The notes below the pieces were generated by a model, which saw nothing but the letters and a program-made list of their open reading frames with translations, was not told where the DNA came from and did no database searches. Of a stretch of 64,000 nt of DNA, positions 8,806 through 29,865 are shown piece after piece. The DNA comes from Semisulcospira habei (lineage: Eukaryota > Mollusca > Gastropoda > Semisulcospiridae), in NCBI GenBank assembly GCA_036245525.1, contig BTPG01000001.1, forward strand, positions 174,535,402 through 174,599,401, given 5' to 3'. Numbering within the stretch: the stretch's first letter is position 1; every line of letters begins with the position of its first letter. The position numbers were made by a program, and so were the translations under genes.

Positions 8806-11800
8806 ATGGACAACCATCAAAGATTAAGAAACGTGTTTCACACAACTGACTTACCTATATATAATATTTACAATGTCTATGAATCAATAGAAAGATCTTT
8901 TTTAGTCATACAAAATAACCTTCTTTCTGATAGTGTAAAGATTCAGATTGTTGCTAAAATAGAATTTACTAGAGTAGATGGTGAAGTGATTGTACCGTAT
9001 ATCTCGACAAGGCAGCACACAGTTAATTCGAGAAGAGAACTAGAAAAAGTGTTTAGAGAAAGATTGTTGCCTGACTTCCATGAAGCAATTGACAGAGCAG
9101 AAATGCAAGGGTCTGGCTGGCATGAAGGCCTTGTACATGAACTACAACTAAAGCAGTCAAGATATCATCCTATTTTAGGTAGATCATGGATACCACTACC
9201 AATAGAGGTTGCAAACAAAAAGGCTGTAGTCAATATTCAAAACAATGACAACTATTGTTTCATGTGGTGTGTGCTTGCTAAACTTCATTTTGTAAAAGCA
9301 AAACCTGATCGTGTATCTAACTATATCAAATTTGTAAATGAACTCAACTTCAGTAACATTGAGTTCCCTGTTAAAATAGAGGACATAGACTTGTTTGAAA
9401 AACTAAATCCTGGTATATCTGTAAATGTGTTTGTGTGGGAAAATGAGTCTGAAAATAAGTTACAGCCAATTAGAGTGTCCCCAATTGCCCCAACCTATGG
9501 TCAGTCAGAAGATAAACATGTTGACATGTTGCTAATTGGTGATAACAATAACTTCCACTACACAATTATCAGAAATATGTCACGTCTAATTCATAATCAT
9601 ACAACAAAACACAATGGCAAACAGGAAGTTTGTAAAAAATGTTTACAAAGATTTTCCTCCATAAAATTAGCAGACAAACATGTTTTACACTGCAGATCAG
9701 CTGATGACATACAAACTGTACTTAAGTATCCAGATCCTGGCAGTCAAGTGTATTTTAAGAACTATGGGAATCAGCAAAAGCTGCCGTTTGTAGTGTATGC
9801 AGATTTTGAATCACTCGTTGTTCCATATGACGGTCCTGTTCCAGAGTCATTACCAAAGACTATAAAATTGAGTGACCAAGTGGTGTGTTCTTTTGGATAC
9901 ATTCTTGTTAGGTCAGACGGTCTTCATTCAGAGCCTGTTATCTACAGGGGTGAAAATGCAGCAGCTGAGTTTTTAACAGAAATGAGACATCTGTATATTC
10001 AGGTAGTAAGGTATTTTGAAAACTGTCAGATGCCTTTGGTGATGACAGAAGAAGACAAACAGAATTTTGATGCAGCAGTGATGTGTTGGATTTGTGAAGA
10101 CGCCCTTGATGGTGATAAAGTTTGCGATCATGATCACATAACTGGTCGTTACAGAGGTGCCGCTCATAACAAATGTAACTTGTTATTAAAAATAAATCCT
10201 AAGACATATAAGTTACCAATCTTTTTTCACAATCTGAAGGGATATGATTCACACATTATCATGCAGGCTGTAGACGAGTCTTACAAAAAAATTAGTTGTA
10301 TTGCCCAGACAACTGAAAAATACTTGACTTTTAGGTTAGACAAATTAGCATTTTATGACTCCATGCAACATTTGTCTTTAGGGTTGGCTAGTCTGGCAGA
10401 AGGACTGACTGAGTATCCAATAACAAGTAAATATTTTGAACCAGACTTGATTAAGAAAGGTGTCTATCCATATGAGTACATTGATCACTGGGTTGTGTTT
10501 GAAGAAACAAGACTGCCACCAAAAGAGAAATTTTATTCTACACTAACTGGAAAAGGTATTTCTGACTCTGAATATCAACACGCACTTGATGCATGGGGTA
10601 AATTAGGGTGTCAGACGATTGGTGACTACCATGACCAGTACTTGAAAGCTGACGTTTGTTTGCTAGCAGACGTATTTGAAAGTTACCGTGAAAAGGGTTT
10701 GTTACACTACAAGCTTGACCCTGCTTGTTACATAACTAGTCCTGGCATGACATGGGATGCATTTTTGAAATCCAGTAAGATATTTATAGACCTGTTGTCT
10801 GATCGTACGATGGGTGAAATGGTGGAACGTGGATTGAGGGGAGGTATTAGTCTAGCAGCAAACAATTATGGCAAGGCCAACAACAAATATCTTGACGACT
10901 TTGACCCGTCAAAGCCAATGTCATTTATTACATACTTGGATGCTAATAATTTGTATGGATTTGCAATGTGTGAATTGTTGCCATTAAAAAACTTTTGTTT
11001 GTATAATTTGTCACAGTTTGGCATAAAAAAATTAACAAAATATATTATGGATCGAGGTCAAAATGATGAAAAGGGTTGGATCTTTGAAGTAGACCTGGAG
11101 TACCCACACCGCCTACATGATTACCATAATGATTATCCATTAGCAGTTGAGAAACTGAGTTTAACGGGGGAAAAAAGAAGACACCAAACTTGTACCAAAT
11201 CTGAATGACAAATTTAATTACGTGTGTCACTATCGCTTGTTGCAGTTTTACATCAGACATGGTTTAGTACTAAAAAAAGTTCACAGAGGTATTCAATTTG
11301 ATCAGAGTGCTTTTATGAAAGATTACATAATGAAAAACACAACCCTTCGTGCGAGAGACGGCAACACTGCATTTGACAAAGACTTCTTTAAGCTTATGAA
11401 CAATGCTTGTTTTGGTAAGACAATGGAAAATCCTCATCACAGAAAAGATGTGAGACTAGTCACAACTGAATCAGGTGCAATTAAACTTACAGGTAAGCCC
11501 CAGTAAACAGGGTATAAAGAATTTCATTCATCATTGTATGCAGTGTCACTCAAAAAAAAGATTGTTAAACTGGACAAGCCAGTATTTATTGGTATGGCAA
11601 TTCTTGAGTTATCAAAACTGTTAATGCTTGAATTTTATTATGATTACTTTAAACCAAAATATCCTGACTGCCGTCTGCTATACACTGACACTGACTCTAT
11701 GATCATAGATGTGCCTACTGAAGACTTTTATGAAGACATGAAAACAGAGTTACACATGTATGACACGTCTGATTATCCTAAAGATCACCCGCTGTTTAGC

Positions 11801-12250
11801 ACACAAAACAAAAAAGTGCCTGGTAAGTTTAAAGATGAACTGAATGGTGTGCCTATAGTTGAGTATGTTGGACTGAGATCAAAAATGTATTCTATACTGC
11901 ACCAGAAGGGAAGTCAGTCAAAAGCCAAAGGAATAAAAAAAACAGCAATAAAAAATAAAGACATACGTCATGAACATTACAAGCAAGTGTTAGATGGTGC
12001 ATTAATGCCTGATTATCCAAACAAGACACTAAGATCAAACAAACATAATATTGAAATGATTCAAACATATAAAAAGTCTCTAGCAGTTGGAGACACAAAA
12101 AGAGTGTTTCACACTAAGGAAAAAGCTTATGCACCAGGTCATTACAGGCTCAAGTTATCTGAAGAAATAGCTGATAATCTGCTTGATAAACTAATTGATG
12201 AATTGAAATTGTTAAAAGTGGGTAACAGTATCTGTGGGAATAATCTGTAA
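8806..12250 (+). pseudogene. Protein-primed family B DNA polymerase, disrupted
   Basis: The frame from the ATG at 8806 runs to a stop at 11208. It continues in another frame from about 11172 and is cut by an in-frame TAA at 11504-11506. The coding signal then resumes to 12250. Visible domains: an N-terminal region with a Cys/His pattern (about residues 145-270), a zinc-finger-like CxxC...HxxxxC (about 280-300), exonuclease motif I Asp-x-Glu at about 330, an endonuclease VII-like HDH...RG...H..C cluster (about 428-460), exonuclease II at about 472-480, exonuclease III Tyr-x-x-x-Asp at about 607, polymerase motif A near 710, motif B KxxNNxxFG at about 11390-11420, and motif C TDTD at 11683-11697. 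It would copy the linear element genome using a terminal protein primer. The frameshift lies at a G5A6 run and could be an assembly error; the TAA is harder to explain that way. Confidence 0.88.
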
Positions 12251-13161
12251 TTCTTCTCTGACAAATGCCCTCTTTGGTGCAGGTTCATACAGATAATATA
12301 TTGTTGCATTAGCTGAAGGAACTATTTTTTTTATATTATGAACAGATGTAGACCAAATTGGATCAGTTGCCCTACGTCTAACGTCATTTTCAGCTTCACC
12401 TGGTTGATACAAATATCTCACCTGTTTTGTAAACAAGCTAGTGTCTGGAGGTGTTATTGCTTTTATTTCTGACGGTATTGTTTTCAATTTAATAGAATCA
12501 ACAGGTTTAGGGTGACCCTCATTATTCATTGCTTTTATTACAGACGGTAATCTTTTAACCCACTCAGTGTTACGTGTGTCATGCATGAGTTCCTTAGAAT
12601 ACTGATAGCTAAAAAGTCTCTCCGATAATTGCTTGTTAAAGTTTTCTACAATAGCCTGTGATCTATGCAAGCCTGGTATGCCTCGCCGCACTAGCACTCC
12701 ATGCTTTGCAAATAACTGATTAACAGCGCCTTTAAATTCACTCCCATCATCAACCTGCACAAGCCTAGGGTATTTTAAAGAACCTCGACTATATATTTTT
12801 GATAATGCAGTGGCCACTGTTACAGCTTTTTTGTCAGTTATGGGTTCTGCATCCTTATACCTTGAAGCTATGTCAACAACAGTTAATGCATACTTGTATC
12901 GTTTCTTTTTTATTGTGTCATGCGGAAGAAACAGGAGGTCCATTTGGTGTGTGTCATTAGGGATAGTGTTTTCAAAATGAGGCCTTGTTATTTTTCTTGG
13001 AGCAGGAAGATATATTTGCCAAATTGCCTGTTTTTTGAGCCACTGTTTTTATTTGGTTGACATCTCCACCCACAGCAGCATGTAATTTTTTCTACTGCAG
13101 TATTCCCTTTCCAGTAGCCAATTGGGGAGTAATATATTTTTGATAGTTTAGCGTCTGCCAT
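12212..13161 (-). pseudogene. Polinton retroviral-type integrase (rve), frameshifted N-terminus
   Basis: The catalytic core is intact in the frame 12943-12212. First Asp is in the Met-Asp-Leu-Leu-Phe-Leu start of that frame, the second in Val-Asp-Asp-Gly-Ser-Glu-Phe, and the Glu in Ala-Ile-Val-Glu-Asn-Phe, giving the DD-E triad of rve integrases. A C-terminal beta-rich part follows. The natural start is probably the ATG at 13161, but coding signal changes frame twice between there and the core: near 13085-13091 (a T6 run on plus) and near 13030-13050 (T-runs). The enzyme joins element ends to host DNA with short target duplication. Its 3' end overlaps the PolB 3' end by 39 bases, tail to tail. 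Confidence 0.85.
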
Positions 13162-13579
13162 TTTTTTTAGCAATATAAACTCCTGTAAAATATACTAATG
13201 TCATTCCTACTAAAACAAATATTATTTCTCCATTTCTTTGTTCTGGGCTTGGTTGGTAGTAGTCACTAAGTTTTGGTTGTGGAATAGACATGTCTTCACC
13301 AGTTACAAGATAGTATTCTTTGATAGCGTCATCGACATTTGAAAATGTATGCTGTGCGTGACCCTCAAGTTTTAGTTTTTCATTAATAAAATCAAGTTTC
13401 TCAATTCTTTGCTTTTCATAATCTTGTTGAGCTTGAGCTAGTTTTTCAGATGCCTCATTGTGTCGCTTCATTTCTTCTGCTGATTCTTCTTTACTAACTT
13501 TTGAAAAGAAATAGTTTGATCCACTAAAAGCTAATGCGTTAATAACTGCACCACCAATCATGACAGCTATAGTTACCAT
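13148..13579 (-). CDS. Polinton two-membrane-helix coiled-coil protein
   Basis: 143 residues. A hydrophobic N-terminal helix (about 3-26) is followed by a highly charged coiled-coil stretch (about 27-75) and a second membrane helix at 118-137, ending in a basic tail. The stop codon region overlaps the integrase start by 14 bases. With the next two genes it forms a cassette of small membrane proteins ahead of the integrase. Function unknown; a role in virion membrane association or host-cell exit is a guess. Confidence 0.6.
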   Translation of the reverse strand: MVTIAVMIGGAVINALAFSGSNYFFSKVSKEESAEEMKRHNEASEKLAQAQQDYEKQRIEKLDFINEKLKLEGHAQHTFSNVDDAIKEYYLVTGEDMSIPQPKLSDYYQPSPEQRNGEIIFVLVGMTLVYFTGVYIAKKNGRR

Positions 13580-13587
13580 ATTTTTAT

Positions 13588-13818
13588 TTACATAGAAATA
13601 TTTTCTGGAATAATTCCTTGCTTGACTAGAAAATCTTTTGTTGCAATCGATGCTGTTATAACAACTACTAGTTTAGCACTGTCTTCGAAGTCTAATTTAC
13701 TAAGGTCTGCTGATTTCATTTTGAGAAGACTTTTTCCCAGCATAGAATAAGCTACTGCTAGTCCACTTATTACAGCAGAGTGATAGACAAGGTTCATTAA
13801 GTTCTTTGTGTCGCTCAT
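13588..13818 (-). CDS. Small hydrophobic Polinton protein
   Basis: 76 residues, with two moderately hydrophobic helices (about 12-30 and 50-63). It starts at the ATG at 13818 after an A-rich leader and ends 8 bases before the next gene. No family recognised. It is retained as real because it is tightly packed, on the same strand as its neighbours, and has composition like them. Confidence 0.5.
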   Translation of the reverse strand: MSDTKNLMNLVYHSAVISGLAVAYSMLGKSLLKMKSADLSKLDFEDSAKLVVVITASIATKDFLVKQGIIPENISM

Positions 13819-13822
13819 TTTC

Positions 13823-14065
13823 TTATACCATAAAAATTAAAATAATAAATTTATTTACTGCATGTAAAATGGGTCCAAAGGTTTTGGAACTGCTGGTAAT
13901 GTGGAGACTTCTTCTTTTGTTTTTGGAGTGTTTTGATTTTTTGGACACTGTTTGAGTGTTTGGTTTGTATTTTTTATATAATTGGTAACCTACGTAACCA
14001 AATCCGACAACAAATCCAGCAACTATATATTTTGTAGTTTCAGGTTTAGTTGTTTTGTCTCTCAC
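13823..14065 (-). CDS. Small single-pass membrane protein of Polinton
   Basis: 80 residues in the open frame, with a membrane helix at about 12-30 followed by a basic Lys-rich stretch. After an A6 run (minus strand), another frame also looks protein-like and ends at a stop near 13857, so the true C-terminus may differ if that run carries an indel. The gene overlaps the upstream gene (14046-14267) by 20 bases. Function unknown. Confidence 0.45.
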   Translation of the reverse strand: MRDKTTKPETTKYIVAGFVVGFGYVGYQLYKKYKPNTQTVSKKSKHSKNKRRSLHITSSSKTFGPILHAVNKFIILIFMV

Positions 14066-14267
14066 TTTGTGGGGGGTGTGACGGTAGTGACACTGGTGCT
14101 GTTGATGGTGTGTCAGTCTTTTCTGTTAATGCTTGAAGCTGTAATTTCTTTTGTCTGTTATATTCAGCTAATCTTTTTCCAGCCTCTATTCTACCTGGGC
14201 TTTTAGTCTTAGTCACTGTTTGAACCTGTGTCAAGACATGGCTCTGTTGTGGAGTCGTCTCGTCCAT
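14046..14267 (-). CDS. Small basic Polinton protein
   Basis: 73 residues, polar throughout. A Gly-Lys-Arg-Leu-Ala-Glu-Tyr-Asn-Arg motif lies near residue 30, with a Pro/Ser-rich tail. Short basic proteins of this type could bind DNA or act as capsid cement; the function is not known. It overlaps the upstream gene by 59 bases and the downstream gene by 20 bases, typical of compact viral coding. Confidence 0.45.
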   Translation of the reverse strand: MDETTPQQSHVLTQVQTVTKTKSPGRIEAGKRLAEYNRQKKLQLQALTEKTDTPSTAPVSLPSHPPQSERQNN

Positions 14268-14724
14268 TTTCTTCTAATTTAAAATTTATTTTAGAAAAAT
14301 CAATATGACTACTAGTAACAAGTAAGGTTACAGCAGGCGCAAGGTAATTCCCAAACTTGTAAAACATAAGGCATGCTAATTTACCTATTGAACTTGAAAC
14401 TATGGGGTTGCTTTCTAGATCATGTGAAAGGTTTTCACTATCAACAGGTAGGAAGTGACTTATAGCTTTTGTATATAGGCAGACAAGAGATCGACTCAAA
14501 TCACGTGTCATTAGTGAAGCAATGTGATTTTCATATTTAGAATGTAGTTTAATTAGCTCATCAGCAGTAAGGGATTCTATGTCTTCTGTCATGTATTGTT
14601 TACCGAGAAAAGCTTTTGATTTGCCTGACACAACTACAGAGATAAGCCTTTGTTTTTTAGAGTCTAAGTCTTTGTTCTCTACAGCACAGATATCGCTTAG
14701 AAGAAGTAATTCGTCTTGGTTCAT
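14209..14724 (-). CDS. Polinton protein of unknown function (rightmost gene)
   Basis: About 171 residues from the ATG at 14724; the frame opens at 14772, but the first 16 codons look untranslated and A/T-rich sequence precedes 14724. The protein is helical and acidic at both ends, with a weakly hydrophobic segment near residues 115-140. It is the first gene of the minus-strand set reading inward from the right end. No recognised family. Confidence 0.5.
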   Translation of the reverse strand: MNQDELLLLSDICAVENKDLDSKKQRLISVVVSGKSKAFLGKQYMTEDIESLTADELIKLHSKYENHIASLMTRDLSRSLVCLYTKAISHFLPVDSENLSHDLESNPIVSSSIGKLACLMFYKFGNYLAPAVTLLVTSSHIDFSKINFKLEENGRDDSTTEPCLDTGSNSD

Positions 14725-14844
14725 TTTAAAACGTAATATAATAATTTTGTTTAAAGAAGTCAATGACAGCATTAATAATTTAGGTTAGGTGGGGGGTCTG
14801 GCTTATGATAATCGCGGGTTGGTAGCTGATCAAAAATCGTTGCT

Positions 14845-15124
14845 TTGAATGATTTCTGGAGTGGAACTAAAATGGCTAGGTAATAAAGTTATTGGGTGTA
14901 TTGGGTGGCGATGGGTTTGTCTAAATGGCTAGTTGATTACAATAATTAGTTGATCGATGTGGCATTTATCGATTTGATTGGTTTTCAAATCTTATATTCT
15001 CATTCTAGAATTAATTATTCTGAGAATGAGAATATGAGAGCCCCAGCCTACCCCTCCCCCAAACATAGCTTGAATGATTTCTGGAGTGGAACTAAAATGG
15101 CTAGGTAATAAAGGTATTGGGTGT
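14845..15124. repeat. Direct repeat near Polinton right end
   Basis: A 55-base sequence at 14845-14899 (starting TTGAATGATTTCTGGAGTGG) recurs at 15070-15124 with only one or two differences. The second copy lies inside the loop of the 43-base inverted repeat described separately. Partial duplication of the terminal region is a plausible explanation. Confidence 0.75.
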
Positions 15125-15219
15125 CTTTGTTGACGTGGGCTTGCTTAATTACCGTGTTAATTAGAATAAATATATTGTTTGGGGGAGGGGTAGGCTGGGG
15201 CTCTCATATTCTCATTCTC
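15022..15219. repeat. 43-base perfect inverted repeat at Polinton right end
   Basis: The 43 bases at 15022-15064 (beginning GAGAATGAGAATATGAGAGC) are exactly repeated in reverse complement at 15177-15219, separated by 112 bases. A further partial inverted copy of the outer part lies at about 14992-15007. This is either a duplicated terminal segment of the Polinton or a separate fold-back element inserted at its end. Confidence 0.85.
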
Positions 15220-15486
15220 TACTTCTGCCCGAGAGTCTTGTCCACACTGGGGTTTCTTACAATAAAAGTACTGAATACTGATAAGCAAGCACAGTGACCT
15301 TAAAATCTTATCCTTTCGTTCCAAGATGTACACATAATACCGATTAGATTAGCCCGGCCAGACCGTTTATTCCAATCTGGTTTGGCATGACCTTGTTGAA
15401 GATTCTGCCAGATGTACCACACAGTCTAGTAGCTTATAACTGATTTTTACTGGCCGCGACTGAATATCAGTGAGTTTTCATCCAAC
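15220..15486 (+). promoter_or_regulatory. Promoter and 5'UTR of ependymin-related gene A
   Basis: This block aligns with 28622-28888 upstream of gene B. Shared words include ACTTCTGCC, TTGTCCACACTGGG, an ACAATAAAA element (near 15259), GATAAGCAAGCAC, and a run ending close to the ATG. Similarity starts abruptly at about 15221, where the Polinton terminal repeat ends. Conservation between paralogues suggests promoter plus 5'UTR; the transcription start is not determined. The ACAATAAAA word could serve as a TATA-like element. Confidence 0.55.
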
Positions 15487-26409
<10,923 letters not shown>

Positions 26410-26643
26410 TGCTCGGTGCTAGATCGATACACTTTGTGAAAATTGTATTACTCCTCCCGGGCGTAGCCTGTGGTCTCGATCTTCTAAATTTGCTTTCTCC
26501 ATAAGTTCTCGTAAGTTAAATAATAAAAGAATCACAACAAACACAGATTGCTGTCGAGTGCGTTATTTCTAGTTTGCAAATTCAATGCGTTGGGACCAAT
26601 AACAAATCACAAGTTGTTTCTATTTGTGTGCTCGCCGGCACTC

Positions 26644-26860
26644 CCCAGATGGACCCACTCGGGGAGTACGCCACAAGCACACTTCTATTCAAATGAGATG
26701 CTTTATCTCGGCAATTCTCCCACAAACGGTACGGGTGGTCTGTGACTATGCAAGTGCCAGAAGCACACAGAAAAGGTATGCTGCCTCTCTTTGTGCATAG
26801 ATCCGTGCTAACTAGCAGGAATGTCTTGACAACAGAGTAGGCATAAAAACACAGTTTTTC
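26644..26860. repeat. Fold-back remnant and shared 3' flank of gene A
   Basis: GGGGAGTACGCCACAAGCAC and TTCTATTCAAATGAGATG are the left arm of the fold-back family; the right arm is missing. The sequence beyond it (TGCAAGTGCCAGAAGCACA, GGAATGTCTTGACAACAG) matches 44790-44925 downstream of gene B, so the duplication unit extends past both stop codons. Confidence 0.7.
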
Positions 26861-26887
26861 TCATGAACAGTGTAGAAAAGAGTAGAA

Positions 26888-28030
26888 CAAGAAAGGCAAA
26901 GCCCTTATGGCTCATGTGTATGTCCGATCCACACGTCTGACAATAAGTAAAAGGATGGCTTCTGCACTATGTTTTCTCAAAATTTAATCAGTTTTCACAT
27001 ATCTGTGAAACCCCCGTGACCCTTGACCTTTGCAATGAGTCGACTAATTTAGAATACATAGGAAGGTCTTATCATCAACTACCTTTGTGCCAAATTTGAT
27101 TGAAAAATTTGCAAAAATGTTGATAATAACTACAATTATTTGTATTTTATACACATTTGTCGACCTCTTGTGACCATTGACCTTTACCGAGGGGTCATCC
27201 AAATTAGTATGCATAGATAGGTCTTACCATCAGGAACCTCAGTAGCAAGTTTGGGTTTGGAGTTGTGAATAGTATTTGAAAAAAAACATTTCTTGTCAAA
27301 ATATGGCTATTTTTTTAACCTCTTTCCTGAGCTCTTGTGACCCTTGACCTTTCCGAGGGGTCATCCAAATTAGTATGCATAGATAGGTATCTCTGTAGCA
27401 AGTTTGGGTTTGAAGTTGTGAACAGTATTTGCGAAAAAATATCTTTTGTCAAAATATAGCCATTTTGGACCTATATCTTGAGCTCTTGTGACCCTTGACC
27501 TTTCCGAGGAATCAACCAAATTAGTATGCATAGAAAGGTCTTACCATCAGGTATCTTTATACCAAGTTTGGGTTTGAAGTTGTGCATAGTATTTGAGAAA
27601 AAACATCTTTTGTAAAAATATGGCTATTTTGGACCTATTTCCTGAGCTTTTTTTTATGACCCTTGAACTTTCCGAAGGATCAACCAAATTAGTGTGTGTA
27701 TAAAGGTCTTACCATCAGGTATCTTTTTTTTTACCAAGTTTGGGTTTGAAGTTGTAAATAGTATTTGAGAAAAAATAAATGACGTCCAGAAATAGCTATT
27801 TTTATATATTTCCTGATCCACTGTGACCTTGGTGAGAGGTCACTCAAATTGGTATGTTTAGAAAGGTCTTGCCACAAAGTATCTTTGGGCCAAGTTTGAA
27901 GATTGTAGCTTGAATAGTCTCCGAAAAAATGCCAACGTTAAAGTTTACCACGGACGACGGCGGAAGGACGACGGACGACCACTGGTGAGACCGCTCACTT
28001 TTACTTCGTACGTGAGTACGGGAATCAACA
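26888..28030 (+). mobile_element. Non-autonomous element with internal tandem repeats, copy 1
   Basis: The ends are GGCTCATGTG (26908) and ...GTACGTGAG (28016), an imperfect GGCTCACGTG-type inverted pair. The body is about six units of 150-168 bases built on GTGACCCTTGACCTTTCCGA, AGTATGCATAGA.AGGTCT and CAAGTTTGGGTTT. It ends with a CGGACGACGG-rich segment. Further copies are at 37038-38179 (inverted) and 52520-53081. There is no coding. The design of terminal motifs around an array of about 160-base repeats recalls bivalve pearl elements, a comparison from memory. Confidence 0.75.
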
Positions 28031-28049
28031 ACTGTGCACGAATACACAT

Positions 28050-28063
28050 CGCTAGGAGATATA

Positions 28064-28095
<32 letters not shown>

Positions 28096-28468
28096 TTGTT
28101 ACAGGGGTTCCGGAACCACCCCCTCCCCCTCCCCCGACTGCAAATTCTTTAAAATGCTATAACAATGTCCCGACTGGGGGAGGGGCGGGGGGGGGGGGGG
28201 GAGGGGTTACAAGGGTTCCGGAACCCCCCTCCCCCCACTTCCCTTATCTCCATCCCCTTCACCCGTCCTTTGATATTTTGGCGAACGGTGAGAGTCTTAA
28301 GACGCACGCACCTCCCTCCTCCCCCTCGTCCCTCCCGCTTTTCGATTGTTCGTCCCCTGGAAGCAAGGTCTAGCGTCGGGGAGGTCTTTGTATCAGGTTG
28401 AAGGTCCCAAACAAAAAGTTGAACCCCCCCCCCCCCCCCGCCCTCGAGGTAACTGATCCGCCCCTGCT
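28050..28468. repeat. hAT-like MITE with poly-G, copy 2
   Basis: It starts with a G run of about 33 bases (28062-28094) and ends TAACTGATCCGCCCCTGCTG. It shares GGTCTAGCGTCGGGGAGG and CAGGTTGAAGGTC with the copy at 20964-21416. It lies between the two ependymin genes. Confidence 0.6.
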
Positions 28469-28621
28469 GCATCAGTACACGTGAAAGCTATTGTAGGCAG
28501 TTTAGGACTAATTATGTTCGCTTAACCCCTTCCCTTCATTCATTCATTCACATCCCATCCCACACACACACACCCCAGACGCAAAATGTCATCTGGCCGA
28601 TGTCGGCCACGATAATGACGG

Positions 28622-28888
28622 CCCGCAGTCGACTTCTGCCGACTGTGTTGTCCACACTGGGATGTCCTACAATAAAAATACTGAATATTGATAAGCAAGC
28701 ACATAGATGACCTCACATCTTATCTTTTCGTTCCCCGATGAACACACAATACCGATTAGATTAGGTCCAGAACTTTGTATTCCGATCTGGTTTTGCATGA
28801 CTTTGTTCAAGCTTCTGTGTATCACTCTCAGTGTAGTAGCTCATAGCTAATTTTTCTTAAGGGGATTAGCAGTGACTTTTCGTGAAAG
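28622..28888 (+). promoter_or_regulatory. Promoter and 5'UTR of ependymin-related gene B
   Basis: It aligns with 15220-15486 upstream of gene A, including TTGTCCACACTGGG, ACAATAAAA, GATAAGCAAGCAC and ACCGATTAGATTAG. Upstream of about 28622 the two regions no longer match, because A has the Polinton end there. Confidence 0.5.
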
Positions 28889-29813
28889 ATGGCTGCGAAA
28901 AAGCGAAGCCAGATAGTAGCAGAAAACCAAAGGTAAATCAGTAGTACTTGCCGGTAGATGTTCTTGAACTGAACACGACTTTCACTGAGTTAAACTGCCT
29001 GTACTGTTTGCAGGAGTACTCCGCAGATAGACCCACTCAGGAAGTACGCCACAAGTACACTTCTATTCAGATGAGATGTTAGGCATCTCATTTTGAATAG
29101 AAGTGTACTTGTGTACTCCCAGAGTGGATCTGTCTGGGGCCTATTACTCCGCAACTGAACTGTTGGAATACGTGTTGTAACGAGTCTGTGTTGTGCCGAT
29201 TCCAAATTACAGGTACCGCGGCAATGGAGGCCAAGAGGTAGGCAATGGGGCATTGAACCCCAAGCAAATTCTATGTGCTGACCAATCACGGTGTCTGAAA
29301 ATGGACTGACTGCATGACTACAGTGTTGCTTGTTCAGTTTCCGGTCTTAGACTAACGATTGGCACAGCCCTTAACCCATTCAGCCCTGACGCACTACAGC
29401 AGGAGATTGGGTCGACCATGATAATTCAAGTGTAGTGCCAGATTAGCTTGGCGCCTGTCGGCGCAAGCTAATCTGGCACTGCCCTTGAATTATCATGGTC
29501 GATCCATCTCCTGCAACAGGTGCATAGTCGTTAGATGACGCCTCCAAAATTTGGGAAATACGTGCGCCGTGCTGAATGCGTTAAACTGTCATGTCCGATC
29601 CATCTTTCGCTGAGTTGTCGTGAATGCTTTCTTGTCGCATGTTTTGCTCAGACTAACGGCTCAGGTGGTTCTAGCACTAGCAACTCTCGGTGCGTGTCAT
29701 GGCTGCTGCGTTCCGACCAAAGGCTCATACGGGCCCGTGAGAATTCTGCAGACTACAGTGGCTCCGGGGATGCCTAATACTGGTGTGGTGAGTTTACTTG
29801 CTCTTCCACCGAC

Positions 29814-29865
<52 letters not shown>

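Larger units (their letters stand above)
1529..15219. mobile_element. Maverick/Polinton (adintovirus-like) element, degraded
   Basis: About 15 closely spaced genes include the Polinton hallmark set: protein-primed PolB (8806-12250), retroviral-type integrase (12212-13161, minus), packaging ATPase (7686-8291), a double-jelly-roll-type capsid protein (6380-7666) and a candidate minor capsid protein (3087-3827). The gene block is A/T-rich compared with its flanks. The right boundary is placed at 15219 because homology between the two ependymin promoters begins just after it and a 43-base inverted repeat ends there. The left boundary is unknown. No Ulp1/adenain-type maturation protease was recognised. 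PolB and integrase carry frameshifts and a stop, so this copy is probably not autonomous, although some indels lie in homopolymers and might be assembly errors. Confidence 0.88.

Noticed and set aside
11222..12250. Separate genes for the C-terminal part of the DNA polymerase
   Set aside because: The frames carry polymerase motifs B and C that belong with the exonuclease and motif A of 8806-11208. A broken single gene is the simpler reading.
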